Assembly: GCA_004292985.1 (NCBI GenBank)
Contig: RDXT01000616.1
Location: 1-7,659 of the forward strand
Reading direction: 5' to 3'
From: Bacteroidota bacterium
Lineage (GTDB): Bacteria; Bacteroidota; Bacteroidia; J057
Length of the DNA: 7,659 nucleotides
Position 1 is the stretch's first letter, and each line of letters opens with the position of its first letter. Below, piece by piece: positions 1 to 6,232 of the stretch. The translations under genes and the position numbers were made by a program. The notes beneath the pieces were generated by a model. That model saw only the letters and a list, made by a program, of their open reading frames with translations. It was not told the DNA's origin and ran no database searches.

Positions 1-1754
1 GCATCGTCCATTTCCACTACCTGAATCCAGCTTCTCGCCCATTCATAGATAAACAATTTACCTTCAAACCATTCCGGAAAAGCCACGGAGGACTTGCGGT
101 ATGCTTCTGTCAGATGGTACACCGGACCGGCCATAGCACTGCTCGATCCTGCTCCCAGCATCGGAAAGCGGTTGTAGGGTACCTTGGGATAGTAGATAAA
201 GGCAGGCTGGGCAGGCGGGAGTTCCTTCATCCCCGTATTGTTGGGAGAGGCATTCACCGGATGAATGGCGTCAAAGTAGTCTCCCGTAGCATCTGTCTCA
301 AAATCGCGTGCCCGGAAAGCCCGGTTAGGCCCCACAAAATAAGGCCAGCCAAAAAATCCGGGTTCCCGGCACTGGTTTACTTCGTCATAGGTTTCCGGGC
401 CGTATTTCCCCTCAAAGGCATTATCCGGACCCACATCTCCCCAGTAAAGCCAGTTATTGGCCTGATCTACAGAGATCCGGAAAGGATTGCGCATGCCCAT
501 CGCATAGATTTCCGGACGGCCCTGCGAACCATTTTTGGGGAAAAGATTGCCATCCGGGATGTCGTAGCTGCCGTAGGCATTCGGTCGTATCCGGAGTACC
601 TTGCCCCGGAGGTCATTGGTGTTGCCAGAGGATTTTTGAGCATCGAAAGCCGAGCGGCCAGAGCGCTGGTCAATAGGGGTGTAGCCATTGGACTCTTCCG
701 GGCTGGTATTGTCTCCGGTCGAAAGGAAAAGCGAACCATCCGGCCCCCAGGCAAGCGACCCCCCTGAATGACAGCAGGTTTCGCGCTGCACAGGCACTTC
801 GAGCACGATTTTTTCCGATGCCAGAATCACCGAGTCAGTCCCCACCATCTTAAACCGGCTCAGGTATTGGGCCTCTTTTTCGCAGGCCGGAGAATAGAAG
901 AGGTAGAGGTAGTGGTTTTGCTCAAATTTCGGGTCAATGGTAATCCCCAGCAGGCCGTCTTCATAGTTTCCGGTGGTGCAGACCTCAAACTGCGCGATGA
1001 GGTCCGTTTTCCGGCTCAGCGGATCGTAGCGTTTCATCGCGCCCCGCCTTTCAATAAAAATCACGCTGTGGTCGGGCATTACGACCAGCTCCATCGGCTC
1101 GTCGAGCTGTGCAGACAGTACCCAGCGGCTAAAGCGGCTGGAATCCGGCGCCTGGAGGCTGTGTACCTTCGCCAGATGGTAGCGGTTGTCGCCGATGAGA
1201 TAGGTCAGGGTTTTTGCCAGTTCCTGGCTGAGGTTTATCTTCAGGGAGTCGGGGCTTGCCAGGCTGTGGGCGATCCGGCCGCCGTCATAGGCGCGTGCCT
1301 GAAAGTAGCCCTCACCGCTGCTTTGGGCTATCGGTTGCGCCCGGAATGCAGCAGGCACCGTATCGGGCATCGCAACCGCCTCATACCAGGGCCAGGTATA
1401 GGGCCTGCCCAGCGGACTCTCAAGAGACAAAAGGCCGCCCCCGGCCTGGACATAGGCTTCGAGGGCGGTTTTGTTATGAGGGGTAAAAGAATCTACCCGC
1501 GCCTGGACGAGCAGCACAGCGCTGTATTTCAGGAGGGTGTCGGCCTGCAACTGCTTTCGCTGTGTGCTGAATGCCAGGCGAATACCTGTTTCACGGGCCG
1601 CAGATTCGAGGGCGGCAGCCGTTCCGGGCGGTAGCTGCCCGGCATCCGAGTACACCAATACCTCCTTTGCAGGGCGTGTTACAGGGCTATACTTCTCCAT
1701 GCAGCCCGCTGCAGCCAGCAGGCTGAGGACGATGATCCAGATGCGAGGTTTCAT
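1..1754 (-). CDS. ThuA-like/PQQ-dependent sugar dehydrogenase (GSDH) fusion lipoprotein, C-terminus cut off by window edge
   Basis: 584 codons are visible; the 3' end lies beyond position 1. The start at 1754 is followed by a hydrophobic signal (residues 5-17) ending in AAGC, which suggests a lipoprotein with acyl-Cys18. Residues 31-190 resemble a ThuA-like domain: a VLVYSDAG start, YVQAGGGLLSLES at 101-113, WPWY at 121-124, YDGGR at 156-160. It looks shortened and lacks the usual conserved histidines. Residues 215-584 match the glucose/sorbosone dehydrogenase beta-propeller family: EDGLLGITIDP at 265-275, CCHSGG at 327-332, GPDGSLFLSTGD at 337-348, MRNP at 421-424. By analogy with soluble PQQ glucose dehydrogenase, His329 would be the catalytic base and Arg422-Asn423 would contact PQQ. 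Expected role: PQQ-linked oxidation of a sugar or related compound in the envelope; the substrate is unknown. The start lies 6 bases after the stop of the gluconate_2-dh3 gene, so the two are probably cotranscribed. The missing end may carry further domains such as a cytochrome c or a binding module. Confidence 0.88.
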   Translation of the reverse strand, partial: MKPRIWIIVLSLLAAAGCMEKYSPVTRPAKEVLVYSDAGQLPPGTAAALESAARETGIRLAFSTQRKQLQADTLLKYSAVLLVQARVDSFTPHNKTALEAYVQAGGGLLSLESPLGRPYTWPWYEAVAMPDTVPAAFRAQPIAQSSGEGYFQARAYDGGRIAHSLASPDSLKINLSQELAKTLTYLIGDNRYHLAKVHSLQAPDSSRFSRWVLSAQLDEPMELVVMPDHSVIFIERRGAMKRYDPLSRKTDLIAQFEVCTTGNYEDGLLGITIDPKFEQNHYLYLFYSPACEKEAQYLSRFKMVGTDSVILASEKIVLEVPVQRETCCHSGGSLAWGPDGSLFLSTGDNTSPEESNGYTPIDQRSGRSAFDAQKSSGNTNDLRGKVLRIRPNAYGSYDIPDGNLFPKNGSQGRPEIYAMGMRNPFRISVDQANNWLYWGDVGPDNAFEGKYGPETYDEVNQCREPGFFGWPYFVGPNRAFRARDFETDATGDYFDAIHPVNASPNNTGMKELPPAQPAFIYYPKVPYNRFPMLGAGSSSAMAGPVYHLTEAYRKSSVAFPEWFEGKLFIYEWARSWIQVVEMDD

Positions 1755-1760
1755 ATCAAC

Positions 1761-2405
1761 TTAAGCTTCATCATAAGAAACCCCGAGGCGGTCGAGCCAC
1801 TCTTTCGGAGCGCCATCCCACTGGTTAGGGCGGTTACCATCGTATTTCAGGTCTGCAATACCGATTTTACTGGTAAAAAATCCGGTAGCGACCAGGTCGC
1901 GGAACTGGTTAAAAAAGCGCACGCCCTGGCTCATTTCGGGTTTGGCGATTTTGGGCCAGGCGATCTCGTCGAGGATAGCGGTCTGCTGTTCGGGTGCAGC
2001 GTCAACAAAGGCTTTTTCGTAACGGCGGATGCTCTGGGCATCGAGCCAGCGGAGGCCGCCCCGCAGCGGTGTCTGGAGTTTGGGCTGGTCCTTGGCCATA
2101 AACTCGATAAACTCAGGAACACCTGCATCGGAGGCGCTGCCCGATTGTTCATCTGCCGGGATAATCAGATCGCCAAGCACGCGGATCGTTTTCATTTCAT
2201 GCTCATTGAAAAACTGTTCCGCCATCAGCTTCTGGTCTTCGGGCGAAAGCTGGTATTCCTGCCCGCCGTGGCTGTGGTTGTGCTGGGCATGTTCGTCTGC
2301 CGGAGGAGTCGTGGCTGCTTTTTCGTCGGGACCGCAGTTGGTGAGAAGCAGACCTGCACCGACGGAGCCTGCTGCCAGATATTTTAAAGAGTCTCTACGT
2401 TTCAT
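1761..2405 (-). CDS. Gluconate 2-dehydrogenase subunit 3 family protein (small subunit of FAD dehydrogenase), Tat/lipoprotein signal
   Basis: 214 residues. The N-terminus has a twin arginine (R3-R4 in MKRRDSLKYL), a hydrophobic stretch, and a Cys at 24 in LLTNC, so it looks like a Tat-exported lipoprotein; Asn just before the Cys is not a textbook lipobox residue. A linker rich in Ala, Asp and His (residues 25-50, histidines at 39, 42, 44, 46) leads to the Gluconate_2-dh3 domain at about 60-180, with FFNEHEMKTIRVLGDLIIP at 65-83 as the typical opening. In known FAD-dependent glucose and gluconate dehydrogenases, this small subunit carries the Tat signal and is needed for export and maturation of the large FAD subunit. 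It lies 37 bases downstream of the GMC large-subunit gene and 6 bases upstream of the GSDH lipoprotein gene, which fits one operon. No clear Shine-Dalgarno sequence precedes the ATG. Confidence 0.88.
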   Translation of the reverse strand: MKRRDSLKYLAAGSVGAGLLLTNCGPDEKAATTPPADEHAQHNHSHGGQEYQLSPEDQKLMAEQFFNEHEMKTIRVLGDLIIPADEQSGSASDAGVPEFIEFMAKDQPKLQTPLRGGLRWLDAQSIRRYEKAFVDAAPEQQTAILDEIAWPKIAKPEMSQGVRFFNQFRDLVATGFFTSKIGIADLKYDGNRPNQWDGAPKEWLDRLGVSYDEA

Positions 2406-2442
2406 GTCGATAATTTAAAACAATACAAGATGGGGTAAAGGA

Positions 2443-4179
2443 TCAGAGGTTTCCTTTTTTCACTTCCTGTGCCAGGTACTCCGTAGCGCGCCATGACATA
2501 GCCAGGATCGTCCAGGTGGGGTTTTTGTCGGCATTTGAAACGAAAGATCCTCCATCGACCACAAACAGGTTTTTCACATCATGGGACTGGCACATGGCAT
2601 TAAGCACCGAGTTTTTGGGGTCTTTGCCCATGCGGGTGGTACCCACTTCGTGGATGATTCTGCCGGGTGCGAGGAGACCATAGTTGGTGTCTTTGCCGGG
2701 GATGTCGCCGACCACCTCTCCGCCCATGCGGTGGATCAGTTCCTCGAAGGTGTCCATCATGTGTTTGGTCTGGCGGACTTCGTAGTCGCTCCAGGTATAG
2801 TTAAAGCGCAGCACCGGAATGCCCCATTGATCTACCACCTGGGGATCTATTTCGCAATAGTTCTCTTTGCGTGCTACCGGTTCGCCGCGGCCTGAGAAGC
2901 CCACCACAGCGCCAAATAGGCGGCGGTAGTCATTTTTGAGCTGCTTGCCGTACCCGCCGCCGCCATTGGGCCGGGGTTGCCCGTCGGTGATGCCCAGCAT
3001 TTCATTGATTTTATGAATGCCGCCGCCAAATCCGTAGCCGGGCATATGTCTGCCGCCCCACACTTCGATGTGGTATCCGCGCGGGAAATCCAGCTTTTTG
3101 TTATCGAGCCACCAGGGCACATACACGTGCATACCGCCCACACCATCCTCATTATGAGGCATATAGTCAATGAGTTTGGGGATAATACCTGCCAGAGAAG
3201 CGCCGGTCGAGTCCATCAGGTAGCGACCTACCAGTCCGCTGGAGTTGCCCAGGCCATCGGGGTGGCGGGCCGACTTGGAGTTGAGCATCAGGCGGGCCGA
3301 CTCGCAGGCACTGGCTGCCAGCACCACCACTTTGGCCTTTACTTCATATTCATTCCCATCGTCCTTGCTCACATAAGATACCCCTGTGGCTTTGCCTTCG
3401 GTATCGGTCAGCACCTCGCGAACCATCGCGTTGGTACGAAGTTCGAGCTTCCCGCTTTTCTGGGCGGGCACAATCAGCACCGGAGGGGAGGAGAAGTTGG
3501 AGTAGGTAGAGCAGCCGCGTCCGCACTGGGAGCAGTAATGGCAGGCAGCGCGGCCATTGTGGGGCTGTGTGAGGATCGAGAGACGCGACGGAATCACAGG
3601 AAGGCCCATGCTGCGGCCTGCCTTTTTCACCAGCAGCTCGTAGCCGCGCGGTTTGGGCGGAGGCAGGAAAATGCCATCGGGTTCGTTGGGCAGGTTTTCG
3701 ACCGTGCCGAAGACCCCCACGAGCTGATCCACCCGGTCGTAATAGGGTTTCATGTCGTCATAGGAGATCGGCCAGTCTTCGCCCAGACCATCGAGGGTGC
3801 GGCGTTTGAAGTCTTTGGGACCAAAACGAAGGGAAATGCGTCCCCAGTGATTGGTGCGACCGCCGAGCATCCGGGAGCGGAACCAGTCGAACTCCGTGCC
3901 GGGCATCCGGGTATAAGGCTCGCCTTCGATCTCCCAGCCGCCATAGGCAGCGTCAAACTCGCCGAAAGGCCTGTGGGTGGGCGCTCCCCGCCTGGGCGAC
4001 TGGTAGGGCCACTTAAACATGTCGCCCTGCGCCGAATCGAACAGCGGACCCGCCTCCAGCATGATCACATCCGCGCCTGCATCTGTGAGCACCTTGGCAG
4101 CCATACCGCCGCCGGCACCCGAACCCACGATGCAAACATCATACACTTTCGTGCTTTTTTTGATTTGTACGTCGCTCAT
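2443..4179 (-). CDS. GMC-family FAD-dependent oxidoreductase (large subunit of gluconate/glucose/sorbitol dehydrogenase type)
   Basis: 578 residues from the ATG at 4179. The open frame extends to an ATG at 4248, but the Rossmann fold begins right after the 4179 start, which is preferred. The FAD-binding motif GSGAGG is at 19-24 with acidic E42 ending the second strand. GGRTNHWG (106-113) fits the second GMC signature region. The C-terminal GMC domain holds HEVGTTRMG at 510-518 and NPTWT at 553-557; His510 and Asn553 are the likely catalytic pair. Cysteines 213, 216, 219 and 223 form C-x2-C-x2-C-x3-C, in the region where FAD glucose dehydrogenases bind a 3Fe-4S cluster. There is no signal peptide, so export probably depends on the Tat-signal small subunit encoded next. 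Expected role: oxidation of a sugar, polyol or sugar acid at the periplasmic side, passing electrons to a cytochrome or quinone. No cytochrome gene is visible here, and the substrate cannot be read from sequence. Confidence 0.9.
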   Translation of the reverse strand: MSDVQIKKSTKVYDVCIVGSGAGGGMAAKVLTDAGADVIMLEAGPLFDSAQGDMFKWPYQSPRRGAPTHRPFGEFDAAYGGWEIEGEPYTRMPGTEFDWFRSRMLGGRTNHWGRISLRFGPKDFKRRTLDGLGEDWPISYDDMKPYYDRVDQLVGVFGTVENLPNEPDGIFLPPPKPRGYELLVKKAGRSMGLPVIPSRLSILTQPHNGRAACHYCSQCGRGCSTYSNFSSPPVLIVPAQKSGKLELRTNAMVREVLTDTEGKATGVSYVSKDDGNEYEVKAKVVVLAASACESARLMLNSKSARHPDGLGNSSGLVGRYLMDSTGASLAGIIPKLIDYMPHNEDGVGGMHVYVPWWLDNKKLDFPRGYHIEVWGGRHMPGYGFGGGIHKINEMLGITDGQPRPNGGGGYGKQLKNDYRRLFGAVVGFSGRGEPVARKENYCEIDPQVVDQWGIPVLRFNYTWSDYEVRQTKHMMDTFEELIHRMGGEVVGDIPGKDTNYGLLAPGRIIHEVGTTRMGKDPKNSVLNAMCQSHDVKNLFVVDGGSFVSNADKNPTWTILAMSWRATEYLAQEVKKGNL

Positions 4180-4365
4180 TGCAAGATAGTAGAAAAGTAG
4201 GATTTCCCGTAAGATAGCCCCCAATGCGGGTTTATACAAGCTGCGCACAGCAGAAATGCAGGTTTTTTGGCCTTGTAATATCCGGTAGCGGGAAAAATTG
4301 GCTTTTACGGTAGCTTTTTCCTTATTTTCCGCCCTGTATTATCTGAATTCAAGGGACTACGCTTC
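4180..4365. promoter_or_regulatory. Divergent intergenic region, candidate promoters for the GMC operon and the Rossmann-protein gene
   Basis: This 186-base gap separates two divergently transcribed units, so it must hold at least one promoter each way. On the minus strand, TTG (4239-4237), a 20-base spacer and TATCTTAC (4216-4209) loosely match the Bacteroidota -33/-7 pattern TTG and TAnnTTTG. It would start transcription near 4200, which also argues against the upstream ATG at 4248. On the plus strand only a weak candidate is seen: TTG at 4298-4300 and TATTTTCC at 4323-4330. CGGTAGC occurs twice (4283-4289 and 4308-4314), and GGAAAAA (4291-4297) is mirrored by TTTTTCC (4315-4321); these could be regulator sites. 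All site assignments were made by eye and are weak. AAGGGA at 4351-4356 is a plausible ribosome-binding sequence for the plus-strand gene. Confidence 0.3.
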
Positions 4366-5025
4366 ATGAAGATTCTCGTTATCGGCTCCACTGGAAGAGT
4401 CGGCATGCGTTTGGTTGAGTACTCGTTGGACAAGGGCCATGAGGTAACTGCCTTTGCCCGCCAGATTGATGACTACCCTGTCAGACATCCCCGGCTCTCA
4501 TTAGTTACCGGAGATGTGCTCTACCCTGCTCTGATCGAGGCTGCGATGCCCGGTCACGATATAGTGCTGTCTGTAATCGGCCTGCGCCAGTTCAGCGGTC
4601 CTATCACGCTGCTTTCCACCGGATTGCGCAACATTATCCATGTAATGAAGAAAACCGGCCCGCGCCGTCTGGTGACCGTTACCGGGGCGGGTATTCTTCA
4701 GGAAAACCGCGACGAGCTGATCATGGACAGCATCAGTTTTCCGCCCAACCTCCAGAACCTCTCGATGGACCACCTTCGGATGTATGAGGCCCTGCGCGAA
4801 AGCGACCTCGACTGGACGGTTGTCTGCCCCAGCTTTATGTTTGGCGGAAAACGCACAGGTACCTACCAGGTGGAGGCCGACTATTTCCCCAGAGGGGTGC
4901 AAAACCGCGTATCGGTGGAGGATGTGGCCGATTTTATTACCCGCGAAATGACAGAAAACACCTTCATCCGCAAGCGGGTAGGTATCGCATGGCCTAAGGG
5001 AATGGAAGTAGAAGAGGAGGATTAA
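4366..5025 (+). CDS. NAD(P)H-binding Rossmann-fold protein (atypical SDR / NmrA-like, biliverdin reductase B-like)
   Basis: 219 residues. The N-terminus MKILVIGSTGRVGMRLVEYS carries the dinucleotide-binding GxxGxxG motif at 7-13, followed by GHEVTAFAR, whose terminal Arg at the end of strand 2 is consistent with NADP preference. Later family features are LVTGDV at about 46-51, the DIVLSVIG strand, VTVTGAG at 103-109, and WTVVCPSFMFGG in the second half. This matches the NAD(P)H-binding PF13460-type family, which includes flavin and biliverdin reductases and many uncharacterised proteins. It lacks the YxxxK pair of classical SDR enzymes. The protein is probably cytoplasmic: no signal or membrane segment is seen, and the tail is acidic (EVEEED). 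It stands alone, divergent from the GMC operon and separated from lemA by 97 bases. The actual substrate is unknown. Confidence 0.85.
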   Translation: MKILVIGSTGRVGMRLVEYSLDKGHEVTAFARQIDDYPVRHPRLSLVTGDVLYPALIEAAMPGHDIVLSVIGLRQFSGPITLLSTGLRNIIHVMKKTGPRRLVTVTGAGILQENRDELIMDSISFPPNLQNLSMDHLRMYEALRESDLDWTVVCPSFMFGGKRTGTYQVEADYFPRGVQNRVSVEDVADFITREMTENTFIRKRVGIAWPKGMEVEEED

Positions 5026-5026
5026 G

Positions 5027-5078
5027 CAAACAGTACCGCTGTTTGATTGAATCAGAATGTAACATTGCACCCTGATTC
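5027..5078 (+). terminator. Two consecutive inverted repeats after the Rossmann-protein gene, possible terminator
   Basis: Two bases after the TAA of the preceding gene, CAAACAG (5027-5033) pairs with CTGTTTG (5039-5045) around a 5-base loop. GAATCAG (5049-5055) then pairs perfectly with CTGATTC (5072-5078) around a 16-base loop that itself contains AATGT-A-ACATT. Neither stem is GC-rich, and no clean T-run follows (only GTATTTTAAT at 5081-5090), so a rho-independent terminator is not certain. Position between two genes and two perfect 7-bp stems in a row are the support. They could instead be part of lemA regulation. Confidence 0.35.
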
Positions 5079-5122
5079 GCGTATTTTAATGCTGAACCCT
5101 CAAATCTTTATTCTTAGGCAAA

Positions 5123-5722
5123 ATGAGAGTACTTTGGATCTTTTTGATTCTCGCGCTGGTCGTAGGCGGTTGCTCCTACTTCACAGGTAAAAGCACCTAT
5201 AACCAAATGGTCGTGCTTCAGGAGCAGGTCGCTTCCCAGACAGGTCAGTTACAGAACGTATATCAGCGTCGCGCAGACCTGATCCCGAATATCGTGGAAA
5301 CGGTGAAAGGCTATGCCAACTTTGAGCAGAACACCCTCACCCAGGTCGCCAATGCCCGCGCACAGGTAGGCTCCTTTCAGTTGACCCCTGAGACCCTGAA
5401 AGACCCTGAGGCAATGGCACAGTTTGATGCCAAGCAGGGACAACTGATGCAGGCCATGAAGAGCATGCTTTCGGTGGCAGAAAATTACCCTGATCTGAAA
5501 GCCAACAGCAACTTCCAGGCCCTGATCGTCGAGCTGGAAGGCAGTGAAAACCGCATCAGCACCGAGCGCAAGAAGTACAACGATGTGGCAAAGGAGTACA
5601 ATACCCACATCAAGCAGTTCCCGACCAATATTTTCGCCAATATGTTCGGCTTCAAAGAGATCAGCTATTTCCAGGCCCAGGCCGGAAGTGAGCAGGCTCC
5701 GAAAGTGAACTTTGGCAACTAA
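5123..5722 (+). CDS. lemA: LemA family protein
   Basis: 199 residues, a usual LemA length. An N-terminal hydrophobic helix (residues 3-16) is followed by the alpha-helical LemA domain. Recognisable family motifs are the QRRADLIPNIVETVKGYA segment at 48-65, NYPDLKAN at 121-128, ENRISTERKKYNDVAKEYN at 142-160, and FPTNIFANMFGF at 166-177. The Cys at 17 in VVGGC makes a lipoprotein signal possible instead of, or as well as, a plain membrane anchor. The bulk of the protein should lie outside the cytoplasmic membrane. AGG at 5116-5118 lies 4 bases before the ATG and is a weak ribosome-binding sequence. Two TPM-domain genes follow on the same strand, a common LemA neighbourhood, so these genes probably form one operon. 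The biochemical function of LemA proteins is not established; a link to envelope homeostasis is inference. Confidence 0.93.
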   Translation: MRVLWIFLILALVVGGCSYFTGKSTYNQMVVLQEQVASQTGQLQNVYQRRADLIPNIVETVKGYANFEQNTLTQVANARAQVGSFQLTPETLKDPEAMAQFDAKQGQLMQAMKSMLSVAENYPDLKANSNFQALIVELEGSENRISTERKKYNDVAKEYNTHIKQFPTNIFANMFGFKEISYFQAQAGSEQAPKVNFGN

Positions 5723-5733
5723 TGCCCCCCACC

Positions 5734-5765
5734 AGCCTGGCAGGCCCGCAAAGCCTGTCAGGCTT
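5734..5765. repeat. Tandem pair of CCTG/CAGG palindromic repeats between lemA and the first TPM gene
   Basis: AGCCTGGCAGGC (5734-5745) and AGCCTGTCAGGC (5752-5763) are 12-base copies differing at one base, 18 bases apart start to start. Each is nearly self-complementary; the second extends to a 15-base palindrome AAGCCTG-T-CAGGCTT at 5751-5765. The arms can also pair across copies. The element ends 2 bases before the ATG at 5768, so in mRNA it could form a hairpin close to the translation start. It may be a dispersed intergenic repeat or an operator; one locus cannot decide. Confidence 0.5.
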
Positions 5766-5767
5766 CT

Positions 5768-6232
5768 ATGTTACCCATCATGAACTGGTTTCGTAACAAG
5801 GCCCGCGACTTCTTCTCCCCGGATGAAGACCGCAAGATCATTGCTGCCATCCGCGAGGCAGAGGCGAATACCTCCGGCGAAATCCGCATTCATCTGGAAA
5901 GCCACCTCCGGGGCAAAGCAGCCCTCGCACGCGCCAGAGAGGTCTTCGCAAAGCTCCGGATGCACCGCACGGCTGAGCGAAACGGGGTACTGATCTACTT
6001 CGCAACCGAAGACAAGCGTTTTGCGATTTTTGCCGACGAAGGCATCCACAAGGCGGTACCGCCCAATTTCTGGGACCACATTGCAGAAAACATGCATGAC
6101 CATTTCCAGAAAAAGCAATTTGTGGAAGGGATCGTCACCGGAACACGCTCCATTGGCCAGCAGCTCAAGGCCTATTTCCCCCGATTAGATACAGATGTAA
6201 ACGAATTGCCCGATGAAATTTCCTATAAATAG
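5768..6232 (+). CDS. TPM-domain protein, short form without signal peptide or membrane segment
   Basis: 154 residues. The sequence fits the TPM (TLP18.3/Psb32/MOLO-1) domain: an N-terminal helix FSPDEDRKIIAAIREAE at 16-32, NTSGEIRIHLE at 34-44, RNGVLIYFATEDKRFAIFAD at 71-90, EGIHKAVPPNFWD at 91-103, and a final helix to about 135. The Gly-rich tail, signal and membrane helix of YgcG-type proteins are absent, so it is probably cytosolic or peripheral. Two starts are possible: ATG 5768 (MLPIMNW) and ATG 5780 (MNWFRNK). Neither has a Shine-Dalgarno sequence, and 5768 abuts a palindrome, so 5780 is a real alternative. Its 3' end overlaps the next TPM gene by 20 bases, which suggests translational coupling. 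Function beyond the family link to LemA neighbours is unknown. Confidence 0.87.
   Translation: MLPIMNWFRNKARDFFSPDEDRKIIAAIREAEANTSGEIRIHLESHLRGKAALARAREVFAKLRMHRTAERNGVLIYFATEDKRFAIFADEGIHKAVPPNFWDHIAENMHDHFQKKQFVEGIVTGTRSIGQQLKAYFPRLDTDVNELPDEISYK

Noticed and set aside
114..1634. Two back-to-back plus-strand open frames (114-767 and 768-1634)
   Set aside because: They lie antisense to the GSDH lipoprotein gene, whose minus-strand translation shows clear family motifs throughout. The plus-strand translations show no recognisable domain.
2977..4200. Plus-strand open frame of 407 codons opposite the GMC gene
   Set aside because: Long, but rich in His, Ala and Gly without any family motif, and fully antisense to a strongly supported GMC oxidoreductase. 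It is best explained by codon bias keeping the opposite frame open.
4180..4248. Upstream ATG at 4248 as the start of the GMC protein (23 extra residues)
   Set aside because: The extra residues do not resemble a signal peptide with a cleavage site, a candidate promoter lies within the stretch, and the FAD-binding fold begins directly after the ATG at 4179.
4501..5070. Minus-strand open frame of 189 codons opposite the Rossmann-protein gene
   Set aside because: Antisense shadow: no domain motifs, and the plus-strand gene has a clear GxxGxxG fold and full family length.
5249..5608. Minus-strand open frame opposite lemA
   Set aside because: LemA motifs on the plus strand are unambiguous, and the antisense translation has no recognisable features.
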